Source: Microbacterium sp. SLBN-146
Lineage (GTDB): Bacteria; Actinomycetota; Actinomycetes; Actinomycetales; Microbacteriaceae
Assembly: GCF_006715145.1 (NCBI RefSeq)
Contig: NZ_VFMR01000001.1
Location: 2,542,001-2,606,000 of the forward strand
DNA: 64,000 bases
Direction: 5' to 3'
In this document: positions 17,819 through 27,131 of the stretch, in pieces
Layout of the letters: every line of letters starts with the position of its first letter
How positions within the stretch are numbered: position 1 is the stretch's first letter
Position numbers and translations under genes: made by a program
The notes under the pieces: generated by a model
Told to the model about the DNA's origin: nothing
Seen by the model: only the letters and a program-made list of their open reading frames with translations
Databases searched by the model: none

Positions 17819-18402
17819 GCACGCGCGTCGTGCTGGCCACCCACAACCCGCACAAGGTCGAGGAGTTCCGATCGATCGTCGCGGCCGTACGCCCCGACCT
17901 CGAGGTGGTCGGCTACGACGGTCCCGAGCCCGTCGAAGACGGTGTGACGTTCGCAGAGAACGCCCTCATCAAGGCCCGAGCCGCGGCATCCGAAACCGGG
18001 CTGCCTGCGCTCGCCGACGACTCGGGCATCCGCGTCGACGTGCTGGGCGGGTCGCCGGGTGTGTTCTCGGCGTATTGGGCCGGTCACGCAAAGGATGCCA
18101 CGGCGAACCTCACCCTGCTGCTGGACCAGCTCTCGGACATCAGTGACCCGCACCGCACCGCACAGTTCGTCTCGACGATCGCCCTCGTCGTACCGGGCGG
18201 CGCGGAACACGTCGTCGAGGGGGTCTGGCCGGGGCGACTCGCTCTCGCTGCGAGCGGGAGCGGCGGGTTCGGCTACGACCCGATCTTCGTTCCGGACGGG
18301 TCCGACCGCAGCGTCGGCGAATGGAGCGCCGCCGAGAAGAACGCGGAGTCCCATCGCGCGCGCGCGTTCGCGGCGCTCGTTCCTCTGCTCGCCGATCTCT
18401 AG
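17815..18402 (+). CDS. rdgB: XTP/dITP diphosphatase (RdgB/HAM1)
   Basis: House-cleaning pyrophosphatase that removes ITP, dITP and XTP from nucleotide pools. The 195 residues show [11 protein letters not shown] (phosphate loop) at the N-terminus, ALADDSGI near 70 with the catalytic Asp, [12 protein letters not shown] near 150 and SHRARAF near 180. The ATG overlaps the rph stop by four bases; the longer reading frame upstream is only the shadow of rph. Confidence 0.95.
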   Translation: MSTRVVLATHNPHKVEEFRSIVAAVRPDLEVVGYDGPEPVEDGVTFAENALIKARAAASETGLPALADDSGIRVDVLGGSPGVFSAYWAGHAKDATANLTLLLDQLSDISDPHRTAQFVSTIALVVPGGAEHVVEGVWPGRLALAASGSGGFGYDPIFVPDGSDRSVGEWSAAEKNAESHRARAFAALVPLLADL

Positions 18403-18433
18403 CCGCGGAGTCTGGTCCGCGACCGCACGTGCG

Positions 18434-18474
18434 TGAGAATGACTCGCATCTTCATTCCCGACTATGCGATTCTC
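18434..18474. promoter_or_regulatory. Zur-like palindrome upstream of the CDF exporter gene
   Basis: TGAGAATG-N5-CATCTTCA (18434-18454) matches six of eight positions between its arms and resembles actinobacterial Zur boxes (TGAAAATG-type half sites). A further arm, ATGCGATTCTC, follows at 18464-18474. The site lies upstream of the TAGCCT -10 (18499-18504), a position suited to activation. In Streptomyces, Zur activates the CDF exporter zitB; the same logic here is inference. Confidence 0.4.
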
Positions 18475-18510
18475 CGGCGCGCACCCGGCCACCGGCTCTA
18501 GCCTTGGAGC

Positions 18511-19422
18511 GTGCACGATCACGCGCCCTCAGGCATCCGCGGTGCGAGCAACCGTCGGCTGCTCGCGATCTCGTTGTCGATCACCGCGACCGTCATGGTC
18601 GTGCAGATCGTCGGTGCTGCCCTGACGGGGTCGCTCGCGCTTCTCGCTGACGCCGCGCACATGTTCACGGACGCTGCGGCGCTCGTCATCGCTCTCATCG
18701 CGAGCCTCGTCGCGGCGCGTCCCGCGAACGACCGCAACACCTTCGGCTATCAGCGGGCCGAGGTATTCGGCGCGCTCGTGAACGCGATCATCCTCATCGC
18801 CCTGTCGGTCTGGGTCGCTCTCGAGGGGGTTCGGCGCCTGCTCGAACCGGAGGCGGTCGAGGTGGCCGGCGGCCTCATGCTCGTCGTGGCGATCGTCGGG
18901 CTCGCAGCGAACGCGATCGCGATGTGGCTCCTGAGTTCGGCGCAGCGTCGCAGCATCAATGTGCGCGGGGCCTACCTGGAGGTGCTCGGCGACCTGCTCG
19001 GATCGGTCGCCGTCATCGTGGCTGCCATCGTCATCCTCACGACGGGATGGATGCCCGCCGACGCCATCGCCTCACTCCTCATCGCCGCCATGATCATCCC
19101 GCGTGCCGTTTCGCTCCTCCGAGAGGTCGCGTCGGTGCTGTCCGAATCGACGCCGCAGGGGATGCAGGTGGCCGAGGTCCGGCGGCACATCCTCAGCAAA
19201 GAGGGTGTCGTCGATGTGCACGACGTGCACGTCTGGCAACTCACGCGTGGCGCTCCCGTCTTCAGCGCGCACGTCGTCGTCGACGATGACGCTGTCCGCG
19301 CCGGTCGCTCGTCCGAGATCCTGGCGTCGCTGCAGAACTGCCTCGCGCAGCATTTCGACGTCGAGCACTCGACGTTCCAGCTCGAGCCCGCAGGCCACGT
19401 GGAGCACGACACCCACGCGTAG
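18511..19422 (+). CDS. Cation diffusion facilitator (CzcD/ZitB-like) metal exporter
   Basis: Proton-coupled efflux of Zn2+, Cd2+ or Co2+ across the inner membrane. The 303 residues have six membrane helices (first at about 18-38) and a cytoplasmic C-terminal domain with VHVWQLTRGAPVFSAHVVV. The metal site in TM2 is ADAAHMFTDA (HxxxD). The TM5 motif reads YLEVLGD, with Glu where many CzcD-like proteins have His, which may affect metal choice. GTG 18511 follows TAGCCT by six bases. Confidence 0.9.
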   Translation: MHDHAPSGIRGASNRRLLAISLSITATVMVVQIVGAALTGSLALLADAAHMFTDAAALVIALIASLVAARPANDRNTFGYQRAEVFGALVNAIILIALSVWVALEGVRRLLEPEAVEVAGGLMLVVAIVGLAANAIAMWLLSSAQRRSINVRGAYLEVLGDLLGSVAVIVAAIVILTTGWMPADAIASLLIAAMIIPRAVSLLREVASVLSESTPQGMQVAEVRRHILSKEGVVDVHDVHVWQLTRGAPVFSAHVVVDDDAVRAGRSSEILASLQNCLAQHFDVEHSTFQLEPAGHVEHDTHA

Positions 19423-19434
19423 TCGCTGATTCCC

Positions 19435-21963
19435 TCAGTCCTCCCGACGGACGTCGTCGGGGGACTTGTCGGGGCGGAAACCCCGCCAGCGCGCATGGCG
19501 GAGGATGCCACCGGGCGTGAACTCGGCGTACTCGACTTCGCCGACGACCTCAGGTCGCACCCACAGGGCGTCGGACGCATCGGCGGACGGAATGCCGACG
19601 AAGGGGTTCTCGCCGTTGCGAAGCGGGGTCAGCGTCTCTTCGAGGCGGGTCAGGGTCGCGTCGCTGAATCCCGAGCCGACGCGACCCGCGTACTGCAGTC
19701 CGTCAGGACCGGGGATTCCGAGAAGGAGCGACCCGATGCCGCCCGAGCGGAGTCCCTTTCCGGGCCGGATGGCGCCGATCACGACCTCCTGCGTGCGCGT
19801 GAGCTTGACCTTCAGCCAGGACTCCGAGCGGATGCCGCGACGGTAGATCGACGAGGGATCTTTGACGACGACCCCCTCGAGCCCGAATCTGCGGCTCGCC
19901 GCGAGGGCCGCGTCGACGTCGTCGAAAACGGGCGGGAGGACGATCGCGGGAATGGCGTCGGCCGCGATCCGTTCGAGAAGCTCGCGGCGTTCCGTGAGCG
20001 GGCGGGACGCGGCATCCGCCTCACCGACGGAGAGAACATCGAACAGGTACCAGTGCACGGGGGTTCGCGGTGCTTCGCGGGCGATGTCGCGTGGTTTGGC
20101 GAGATTCATGCGGTTCTGGAGGAGCGGGAAGCTCGGGCGCCCACGCGCGTCGAGCGCGACGATCTCGCCGTCCAGGACGACGGGCTCCGAGCCGAGCCGC
20201 GCATCGACCGCGGTGAGTTCGGGATACTTCGCCGTGATGTCGTTGCCGCTTCGTGCGCGGAGACGCAGGCGTTCTCCGTCCCAGAAGCCGATCGCGCGCA
20301 CGCCGTCCCACTTGACCTCGGCCCACTCACCCCACCGGGACGCTGCGGCGCGTGCGATCCCCGCCGTCGCGGACGTGGCGAGCATGGGGCGCAGGAGACG
20401 CGGCGCGGGCATCTCGCGGGTGCTTCCGGCGCGCTGGTCGAGTGCGGAGGCCGCGTCGTCGGGCTCGACGTCGTGGCCCGCGGCACCGGGCATTGCGGGC
20501 GGCTCTTCTTCGTCGCCCTGGCGTGAGGGCTCGACGGGGATGCCTTCCGGTTGCGGCTGCCCCGCGGCATCCGTCTTCATGCGATGGAGAAGCCAGCTCG
20601 ACTTCTCGCCCGTGCCGCTCGTGCGGATGAGGGCAAAGCGCACACGGCCGAGCGGACCGCCCGCGCGACCCTCGAGCGTCGCGATGATTTCGTCGTCGCG
20701 CCACTTCTCGAGGTCGTAGCGGCCCTCGTCCCAGATCGTCACGGTTCCGCCGCCGTACTCGTTGGCAGGGATCGTGCCTTCGAATGCGGCGTACTCCATC
20801 GGATGGTCCTCGGTCATCACCGCGAGATTGTTGCGCCGGTACGTGTGCGGGACTCCGCGCGGCACCGCCCAGCTGACGAGCACCCCGTCGTGCTCGAGAC
20901 GGAAGTCCCAGTGCAGCCGCGAAGCGTGGTGTTCCTGGATGACGAAGATCGGCCTGTCGGTCGAGGGGACGGCGGCGAGGGGATTGGCGGGGACGGGCTC
21001 CGGGGTTGCTCCCGCCGTGCGTTTGGCGATGTAGACCGAAAGAGGTCCGCTCTCGGCTTCGCGTCCTCCTGCGTGAAAACCGAGGGCGCTCATCGGGTCG
21101 CCCATCGTCTCCGCGCGATCGAGCACGTCCGTGAAGGCGAGCTGCTCGAGGTCCGGCTCATCGAGTTCCTCCCAGGTGCGCGGCGCGGCGACGGTCGGAT
21201 GAGAGCGACCCCGTAGGGAGTAGGGCGCGATCGTCGTCTTCGCGCCGTTGTTCTGACTCCAGTCGATGAAGACCTTGCCGGCGCGGTCCGACTTCTTCAT
21301 GCTGCTGACGACGAGGTCGGGGTGGTCGGTCTCGATGGCGCGGGCGAGTTCGCGTGCGATCGCGGAGGCCGCTTCCGAGCTCTGCCCCGGTGGAAGTGCC
21401 GCATACAGGTGGATGCCTTTGCTCCCACTCGTCACGGGGAATGGCTCGAGCCCCATGTCCGACAGGATCGTTCGCGCCCATCGTGCGACGGTCGCGCATT
21501 CGGTGAGGCCGACACCCGGGCCGGGATCGAGGTCGAGCACGAGACGATCGGCGTCGCCGCGCTCCCCGCGGGCTGAGAACCTCCATTGGGGGACATGCAG
21601 TTCGAGGCTCGCGACCTGGGCGAGATACACGAGCGTGGGGACGTCCTGGACGAGCGGATACTCCTTCGCGCCGCTGGAGTGCTCGATCGCATGACGCGGC
21701 ACCCAATTCGGAGCGCCGGGTTCGAGGTCTTTCGCGAAGAAGGGCTCGTGGTCGACGCCTTCGGGCCAGCGTTTCCGGGTGACGGGGCGCCCGGTGGCGT
21801 GCGGGATGAGGAGTCCCGCGATGCGCGTGTAGTAGTCGATCACCTCGCCCTTGGTCGTTCCCGTTTCGGGATAGAGGACTTTGTCGAGGTTCGTCACGCG
21901 CAGGCGTCGTCCGTCGATGTGCACGAGCTGGTCTCTCGTGCTCCGTGGTGCCGCGCGAGCCAT
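19435..21963 (-). CDS. ligD: Multidomain ATP-dependent DNA ligase LigD (POL-PE-LIG)
   Basis: Non-homologous end-joining enzyme. The 842 residues run in mycobacterial order. The polymerase/primase domain covers about 10-290 (VLDLDPGPGVGL near 145). The 3'-phosphoesterase covers about 310-470 (FVIQEHHASRLHWDFRLEHD, then DHPMEYAAFEG). The ligase domain runs from about 540 and contains the nucleotidyl Lys in AEVKWDGVRAIGF and WLKVK near 730. ATG 21963 starts the conserved protein; upstream frame to 22140 would run into ku and is rejected. It diverges from ku. Confidence 0.95.
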   Translation of the reverse strand: MARAAPRSTRDQLVHIDGRRLRVTNLDKVLYPETGTTKGEVIDYYTRIAGLLIPHATGRPVTRKRWPEGVDHEPFFAKDLEPGAPNWVPRHAIEHSSGAKEYPLVQDVPTLVYLAQVASLELHVPQWRFSARGERGDADRLVLDLDPGPGVGLTECATVARWARTILSDMGLEPFPVTSGSKGIHLYAALPPGQSSEAASAIARELARAIETDHPDLVVSSMKKSDRAGKVFIDWSQNNGAKTTIAPYSLRGRSHPTVAAPRTWEELDEPDLEQLAFTDVLDRAETMGDPMSALGFHAGGREAESGPLSVYIAKRTAGATPEPVPANPLAAVPSTDRPIFVIQEHHASRLHWDFRLEHDGVLVSWAVPRGVPHTYRRNNLAVMTEDHPMEYAAFEGTIPANEYGGGTVTIWDEGRYDLEKWRDDEIIATLEGRAGGPLGRVRFALIRTSGTGEKSSWLLHRMKTDAAGQPQPEGIPVEPSRQGDEEEPPAMPGAAGHDVEPDDAASALDQRAGSTREMPAPRLLRPMLATSATAGIARAAASRWGEWAEVKWDGVRAIGFWDGERLRLRARSGNDITAKYPELTAVDARLGSEPVVLDGEIVALDARGRPSFPLLQNRMNLAKPRDIAREAPRTPVHWYLFDVLSVGEADAASRPLTERRELLERIAADAIPAIVLPPVFDDVDAALAASRRFGLEGVVVKDPSSIYRRGIRSESWLKVKLTRTQEVVIGAIRPGKGLRSGGIGSLLLGIPGPDGLQYAGRVGSGFSDATLTRLEETLTPLRNGENPFVGIPSADASDALWVRPEVVGEVEYAEFTPGGILRHARWRGFRPDKSPDDVRRED

Positions 21964-22035
21964 GGCACCATCCTGCCGTGTCAACCCCGTGCGTCGGGGT
22001 AGCCCGCGAGCGTGTGACGGGTGTGTACTGGTGTG

Positions 22036-22905
22036 ATGAGAGCGATCTGGAAAGGCGCGCTGACGTTCGGACTCGTCAACGTGCCCGTCAAGGTGTATTC
22101 GGCGACCGAGGACCACGACGTCTCGCTGCATCAAGTCCACAACGCCGACGGTGGCCGGATCCGGTACCAGCGGATCTGCGAGATCGACGGCGAGGTCGTT
22201 CCGTATCAGGACATCGACAAGGCGTACGACGACGGAGAGAAGACGGTCGTCCTCACGAAGGAGGACCTCGCCTCGCTGCCGTCGGAGAAGAGTCGCGAGA
22301 TCGACGTCGTCGAGTTCGTGCCGAGCGAGCAGGTCGATCTGCTTCTTCTCGACAAGGCGTACTACCTCGAGCCCGACTCCGCGTCGCCGAAGGCCTACGT
22401 TCTGCTGCGCAAGACCCTCGAACAGACCGACCGGACGGCGATCGTGCAGTTCTCGCTGCGCCAGAAGACGAGGCTGGCCGCGCTCCGGGTGCGCGGTGAT
22501 GTCTTGGTACTCCAGACGCTCCTGTGGGCGGACGAAGTGCGCGAAGCCGCATTCCCGTCCCTCGACGAGCCGGTCAAGATCTCAGCGAAGGAGCTCGAGC
22601 TCTCGGCATCCCTCGTCGACAGCTTCGCGAGCGACTTCGAACCCGAGGACTTCACCGACGACTATCAGGCAGAACTGCGGACCCTCATCGAGGCGAAGCT
22701 CGAGAAGGGCGACGCGCTCGACACGTCGGAAACGTTCGGCGATCAGGAGGACGAGGAATCCGGCGGGGAGGTCATCGACCTCATGGAGGCCCTGCGTGCG
22801 AGCGTCGAGCGCACCCGTGCGGCACGGTCGGGCTCATCGAAGGACGACGCACCCGAGACGAAGAAGAAGTCCTCCCCGAAGAAGAAGGCGTCGAAGGCGT
22901 CTTGA
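22036..22905 (+). CDS. ku: NHEJ end-binding protein Ku
   Basis: Homodimeric ring protein that holds double-strand ends and recruits LigD. The 289 residues start in the standard way (MRAIWKGALTFGLVNVPVKV). The core runs to about 250, followed by a Lys-rich tail (TKKKSSPKKKASKAS) like the extended tails of other actinobacterial Ku proteins, which bind DNA. It is divergent from ligD across 72 bases, so both are probably expressed together. Confidence 0.96.
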   Translation: MRAIWKGALTFGLVNVPVKVYSATEDHDVSLHQVHNADGGRIRYQRICEIDGEVVPYQDIDKAYDDGEKTVVLTKEDLASLPSEKSREIDVVEFVPSEQVDLLLLDKAYYLEPDSASPKAYVLLRKTLEQTDRTAIVQFSLRQKTRLAALRVRGDVLVLQTLLWADEVREAAFPSLDEPVKISAKELELSASLVDSFASDFEPEDFTDDYQAELRTLIEAKLEKGDALDTSETFGDQEDEESGGEVIDLMEALRASVERTRAARSGSSKDDAPETKKKSSPKKKASKAS

Positions 22906-22920
22906 CAGGATGCCGGTGGC

Positions 22921-23718
22921 TCAGGCCTTCGGCGCGTCGCCGTCGTGGTGCTCAGGGCCACGCTCGAACACCTCGGGCTCGAGCACGAGTGCCTCAGCCT
23001 CCTGGTGGTCGATCACGACGTCTTCGCCGGCCCGCGCCGCCTTCTTGGCCTTGTTGCGTTCTGCGAAGTAGTGCCAGACGATGAACACCACGGTGCCGGC
23101 GACGGCCGCGAGGAGGATGACGTCGATGTACTCGGCGACGAACTCGCCGACACCGGGGATGTAGCCGATCCCGTACCCGATCATCGTGAGCCCGAAGCCC
23201 CACAGCACGGCTCCGATGAAGTTATAGAGCGTGTACTTGCGCCACGGCATGTGGCCGACACCCGCCGCGACGGGGGCGAACGTGCGCACGATCGGGACGA
23301 AGCGGGCGAGGATGATCGTGATCCCGCCGAACCGCTCGAAGAACGCGTTCGTGCGCTCGACGTTCCGCCGGCTGAAGATTCCCGACTCCTTGCGTTCGAA
23401 GACCGCGGGCCCGCCCTTATGGCCGATGTAGTAGCCCACTTCTCCACCGAGGAAGGCGGAGAAGCCGATCAGCAGTGCGACCCACCAGGCGCTCAGCCCG
23501 AACACGCCGTCGGGCGGGTAGGTGAGCGGGTTCGCGAGGAGGCCCGCCATGATGAGCAGCGTGTCGCCGGGGAGCAGGAACCCGACCAGCAGTCCGGTTT
23601 CGGCGAAGACGATGAAGCACACGACGAGAAGCGACCAGGGCCGGGACCCCTCGATGATCGCGGCGGGGTCGAGCCAGGGGATGAGCGCCATCGGCGCCTG
23701 GAGTGCGGTTTCGAGCAC
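22921..23718 (-). CDS. DedA-family membrane protein
   Basis: DedA/SNARE-associated (VTT) protein; family members act in lipid or polyprenyl-phosphate transport. Conserved parts are FAETGLLVGFLLPGDTLL near 45, FLGGEVGYYIGHKGG near 95 and ARFVPIVRTFAPVAAGVGHM near 140. About five to six hydrophobic segments are followed by a charged C-tail. GTG 23718 or ATG 23691 are possible starts and neither has a clear ribosome site; the frame further upstream enters tRNA-Leu and is not coding. Confidence 0.85.
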   Translation of the reverse strand: MLETALQAPMALIPWLDPAAIIEGSRPWSLLVVCFIVFAETGLLVGFLLPGDTLLIMAGLLANPLTYPPDGVFGLSAWWVALLIGFSAFLGGEVGYYIGHKGGPAVFERKESGIFSRRNVERTNAFFERFGGITIILARFVPIVRTFAPVAAGVGHMPWRKYTLYNFIGAVLWGFGLTMIGYGIGYIPGVGEFVAEYIDVILLAAVAGTVVFIVWHYFAERNKAKKAARAGEDVVIDHQEAEALVLEPEVFERGPEHHDGDAPKA

Positions 23719-23772
23719 GAGAAATCCCGTCGGTATGTCGGTCGGCGGTCCAGCGGTGGTTGGCGGAACGCG

Positions 23773-23854
23773 TGCGGAAGGTGGGACTTGAACCCACACG
23801 CCCGGAGGCACAGGAACCTAAATCCTGCGTGTCTGCCAATTTCACCACTCCCGC
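23773..23854 (-). tRNA. tRNA-Leu (UAG anticodon)
   Basis: Eighty-two bases on the minus strand. The acceptor arm GCGGGAG pairs with CTTCCGC (one G-U). The anticodon stem CAGGA/TCCTG encloses loop TTTAGGT, giving anticodon TAG. A variable arm follows, and the T-loop reads GGTTCAAGTCC. CCA is not encoded. TAGACT on the same strand at 23865-23870 is a likely -10. Confidence 0.95.
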
Positions 23855-23962
23855 GAGTGGGATCAGTCTACTGAGGCTCGCGACAGCCGAAATGGGGGAC
23901 AACCCGCGGATCGCCTGTGGATAACTCCGGTCTGCCCGCGTCGCTCTTGCCAGGATGCTGGA

Positions 23963-25120
23963 ATGCCCGCCAGCCCCACCGCCGCAGCCGCTCCCTCCGC
24001 CGTCGTGGCGCAGCGGGTGCGCGAGCGTCTCCGGGCCGAGCGCCTCGACCCGGCGCGCGAGCCCGACGCCGTCGCGAAGCTGGTGCGTGCTGAGGTTCGG
24101 AGGTACGACGACTTCGCGCTGGCGCGCGGTGCGACACCGGTCGACGACGAGGCCGCATGCGTCAAGGAGGTCTTCGCGGCGGTCGCCGGGTACGGTCCAC
24201 TCCAGGCGTACCTCGAGGATCCGTCCGTCGAGGAGCTCTGGATCAATGCCCCGGACCGCATCTTCGTGGCGCGGGGAGGGGTCTCCGAGCGCGTACCGCT
24301 CGTCCTCACCGATGTCGCTGTTCGCGACCTGGTGGAGCGCATGTTGCACTCCACCGGCCGCCGCGTCGACCTGTCCCAGCCTTTCGTCGACGCATCGCTT
24401 CCCGATGGATCACGTCTCCATGTCGCGATCCCCGATGTCACACGGCGCCACTGGTCGGTGAACATCCGCAAGTTCCTCCCCGGCTATCGCAGTCTCGACA
24501 GCCTCGTCGATGCCGGATCGCTCGCGCCGGAAGCCGCTTCGCTCCTCACCGAGAGCGTGCGCACGGGGGGAAGCATCCTTGTGTCAGGGCCGACGCATTC
24601 GGGCAAGACGACCCTCCTCGGTGCATTGATCGCCGCGTGCCCTCCGCATCATCGCATCGTGACCGTTGAGGAGACCTTCGAGCTTGCGGTCGCGGCACCT
24701 GACCTGGTCGCTCTACAAGGGCGCCAGCCGAGTCTTGAAGGCACGGGTGAAGTGACGCTCCGCCGCCTCGTGAAGGAGGCGCTGCGGATGCGTCCTGATC
24801 GTCTCGTGGTCGGGGAGGTGCGGGATGCCGAGGCGCTCGACCTGCTGCTCGCGCTCAACACCGGTGTCCCGGGAGCTGCGACGATTCACGCCAACTCGGC
24901 ACGGGAAGCCCTCGCGAAGCTCGTGGCGCTTCCTCTTCTCGCGGGGAGGAACATCGACGCGGGGTTCGTGCTTGCGGCGGTCGCGGCATCGGTCGACGTG
25001 GTCGTCCACTGCGAGAGGGACGCGGGCGGCGCCCGCAGGGTGAGCGAGATCATCGAACCGGAGGGTGTCGAGGGAAGCTTCGTCACCGCGCGCACGCTCT
25101 ATCGGGCGGAGTCGCGATGA
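23963..25120 (+). CDS. tadA: Tad pilus/secretion ATPase (TadA/CpaF)
   Basis: Hexameric type II/IV secretion-family ATPase that drives pilus assembly on the cytoplasmic side. The 385 residues have an N-terminal domain with LWINAPDRIFVARGG near 95, Walker A GPTHSGKTT near 210 (His where Gly is usual), the Asp-box VTVEETFEL near 235, Walker B LVVGEVRDAEALDLL near 285 and the His-box ATIHANSA near 305. Its stop overlaps tadB. No TadZ/CpaE gene precedes it, as tRNA-Leu lies there. Confidence 0.9.
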   Translation: MPASPTAAAAPSAVVAQRVRERLRAERLDPAREPDAVAKLVRAEVRRYDDFALARGATPVDDEAACVKEVFAAVAGYGPLQAYLEDPSVEELWINAPDRIFVARGGVSERVPLVLTDVAVRDLVERMLHSTGRRVDLSQPFVDASLPDGSRLHVAIPDVTRRHWSVNIRKFLPGYRSLDSLVDAGSLAPEAASLLTESVRTGGSILVSGPTHSGKTTLLGALIAACPPHHRIVTVEETFELAVAAPDLVALQGRQPSLEGTGEVTLRRLVKEALRMRPDRLVVGEVRDAEALDLLLALNTGVPGAATIHANSAREALAKLVALPLLAGRNIDAGFVLAAVAASVDVVVHCERDAGGARRVSEIIEPEGVEGSFVTARTLYRAESR

Positions 25121-25974
25121 CGTTCGTGCTGGGTGCTGCGCTCTCCGCGGGGCTGCTGCTCGCCCTCTCGCCGTGGCTCTGGCCCAAGGCGTCTCGTTCC
25201 TCGCGAGCAGCCGTGCCGGGACGGCTGGCCCGGCTGCTCGAAGAGTCCGGGACGACACGCCTCGTTCCCTGGCAGCTCGTGTCGATCATGATGCTCGGCG
25301 GAGCGGTCGCCGCATCCGTCGTCTGGCTCGCGACAGCGGTCCTCGCCCTCTCCGTCATCGCAGGTGGCGCGGGAGCCCTCGCTCCCGTCGCGGTGCTGCG
25401 TGCGCGACGCGCGAGTCTCCGGCGATCGCGGCGCAGTCTCTGGCCCGATGTCTGCGATCTCCTGATCGCCTCGGTGCGGGCGGGAATGTCGCTGCCCGAC
25501 GCCGTTGCGAGTCTCGGCGGCTCTGCGCCGGCGCCGCTCCGACCGGCGTTCGCCGCGTTCGGGGGAGACCTCGCGGCATCCGGTCACTTCGATTCCAGCG
25601 CACTTCGGCTGAAGGCCGCGCTCGCCGATCCGACTGCCGATCGCATCGTCGAGGCGCTGCGGATGGCGCGTCAGGTGGGCGGAACGGAGTTGACGCCGGT
25701 CCTCCGTGCGCTGTCCTCGTCTGTGCGGGCTGACGCTGCCGTCCGATCCGAGGTCGAGGCACGGCAATCATGGATCCGCGGCGCTGCTGTCCTCGGCGTC
25801 TCCGCGCCGTGGGTGATCCTCGGGCTCCTCGCGATGCGGCCGGAGGGTGCCCGAGCGTACGGAAGCCCCGAGGGCGTCGGACTCGTGGTCGCGGGTGCTG
25901 CCATGTCGTTCGTCGCGTTTCGGATCATGGTGCGGCTCGGACGCCTCCCCGAGTCGAGGCGGTGGTTCGGTTGA
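25117..25974 (+). CDS. tadB: Tad pilus inner-membrane platform protein TadB-like
   Basis: GspF/TadB-type platform protein, 285 residues. A short N-terminal helix, two helices at about 50-90, a cytoplasmic helical domain (LIASVRAGMSLPDAVASLGG near 115) and two C-terminal helices follow in order. It overlaps the tadA stop (ATGA) and is followed by tadC without a gap, as expected for a platform pair. Confidence 0.85.
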   Translation: MTFVLGAALSAGLLLALSPWLWPKASRSSRAAVPGRLARLLEESGTTRLVPWQLVSIMMLGGAVAASVVWLATAVLALSVIAGGAGALAPVAVLRARRASLRRSRRSLWPDVCDLLIASVRAGMSLPDAVASLGGSAPAPLRPAFAAFGGDLAASGHFDSSALRLKAALADPTADRIVEALRMARQVGGTELTPVLRALSSSVRADAAVRSEVEARQSWIRGAAVLGVSAPWVILGLLAMRPEGARAYGSPEGVGLVVAGAAMSFVAFRIMVRLGRLPESRRWFG

Positions 25975-26897
25975 CGGGAGTCGTGACGGATCTCGCGTAC
26001 GCCGTCGTCTTCGGGTCGGCCATCGGAATCGGCATCAGTCTCATGCTGTCTCTCGCGCGTCGCTGGGGCGCGCCCCCGCTCACGCGTCGCGTGGCACCGT
26101 ACATCCGCGACGTCACAGACCCTCGTGGCCTCACGCTCGAGTTCGAGACGGGACATGACCTCAGATCTCTCTGGACTCGCGCGCAAGCGCGGTTCGCGCA
26201 GATCGCTGGTGGTGAGGCATCTCTCGAGCGGCGTCTCCGGCAGGCGGGATGGACGATGGATGCCGCGGCGCTGCGCGGACGCCAGCTCGCATGGAGCATC
26301 GTCGGCGTGGGCGGAGGAGGTCTGTTCCTCATCACGATCGTTCTCGTCGGTCGAGGCTCAGCGGTCGTCTGGCTGGTCCCTCCCTTATGTGGCGCGGCAG
26401 GAATGCTCATCGTCGACATGCTGCTCACTCGAGCCGCGCGCGCGCGAGTCGTGCGCATCGAGGAGGAGCTGCCGACGGTGTTGGAGTTCCTCGCGCTGTG
26501 TCTGTCGGCGGGGGAGGGAATCCTGGACTCGCTGCGTCGTGTCGGCGAGGTCGGCGTCGGTGACCTCACACGGGAGCTTCAGGGTGTCGTGCTCGCGGTC
26601 GGGACGGGTTCGTCGCTGTCAGAGACGCTCGCGCGGCTGTCGCGCGATCTCGACATTCCCGCCGTGTCACGGAGCACAGATCAGATCGTGGCGGCGATAG
26701 AGCGCGGAGCCCCGCTGGCACACGTCCTCCAGGCGCAGGCTCTCGATGCGCGGGAGGAAGCCAAGCGTGCACTGCTGGAGAGCGCGGGGCGGAAGGAGAT
26801 CCTCATGCTTCTGCCCCTGGTGTTCTTGATCCTCCCGTTGAGCGTGCTCTTCGCCGTCTTCCCCGGCATCTTCATGCTTCGACTCGGAATCGGCTGA
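25971..26897 (+). CDS. tadC: Tad pilus inner-membrane platform protein TadC-like
   Basis: Second GspF-type platform protein, about 308 residues. The conserved cytoplasmic motif LEFLALCLSAGEGILDSLRRV lies near 170 and the C-terminal helix (LMLLPLVFLILPLSVLFAVFPG) near 285. The start is uncertain: TTG 25971 overlaps the tadB stop and has GGTGG upstream; GTG 25962 and GTG 25983 are alternatives. The longer frame upstream is a shadow of tadB. Confidence 0.82.
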   Translation: MTGVVTDLAYAVVFGSAIGIGISLMLSLARRWGAPPLTRRVAPYIRDVTDPRGLTLEFETGHDLRSLWTRAQARFAQIAGGEASLERRLRQAGWTMDAAALRGRQLAWSIVGVGGGGLFLITIVLVGRGSAVVWLVPPLCGAAGMLIVDMLLTRAARARVVRIEEELPTVLEFLALCLSAGEGILDSLRRVGEVGVGDLTRELQGVVLAVGTGSSLSETLARLSRDLDIPAVSRSTDQIVAAIERGAPLAHVLQAQALDAREEAKRALLESAGRKEILMLLPLVFLILPLSVLFAVFPGIFMLRLGIG

Positions 26898-26914
26898 CGC
26901 CGGAAAGGACACTC

Positions 26915-27130
26915 ATGCCCACCTCACCCGTCCGCACCTCACCCATCCGTCGAGGCCGCACTCTGCGCGACCTCTACACCGCAATCGACGACGAGCGCGG
27001 TGACGTCCCTGGCTGGGTGCTCATCACGCTCATGACGGCGGGACTCGTCATCCTCATCTGGGCGCTCGCGGGGCCGGCGCTGTCGACCCTCTTCGAACAG
27101 GCGATCTCGCGCGTATCCGGGATCTCGTGA
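26915..27130 (+). CDS. Flp-type small pilin candidate
   Basis: A 71-residue protein with a basic leader, the junction DDERGDVPGW and one hydrophobic helix (VLITLMTAGLVILIWALAG), then a short polar tail. Size, layout and place between tadC and the TadE-like genes suit a major pilin or pseudopilin. The usual Glu at +5 after the processing Gly is not obvious, so the cleavage site is uncertain. AAAGGA before ATG is a good ribosome site. Confidence 0.68.
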   Translation: MPTSPVRTSPIRRGRTLRDLYTAIDDERGDVPGWVLITLMTAGLVILIWALAGPALSTLFEQAISRVSGIS

Positions 27131-27131
27131 C

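Noticed and set aside
23719..23811. N-terminal extension of the DedA protein
   Set aside because: It enters the 3' end of tRNA-Leu and has no membrane or signal character.
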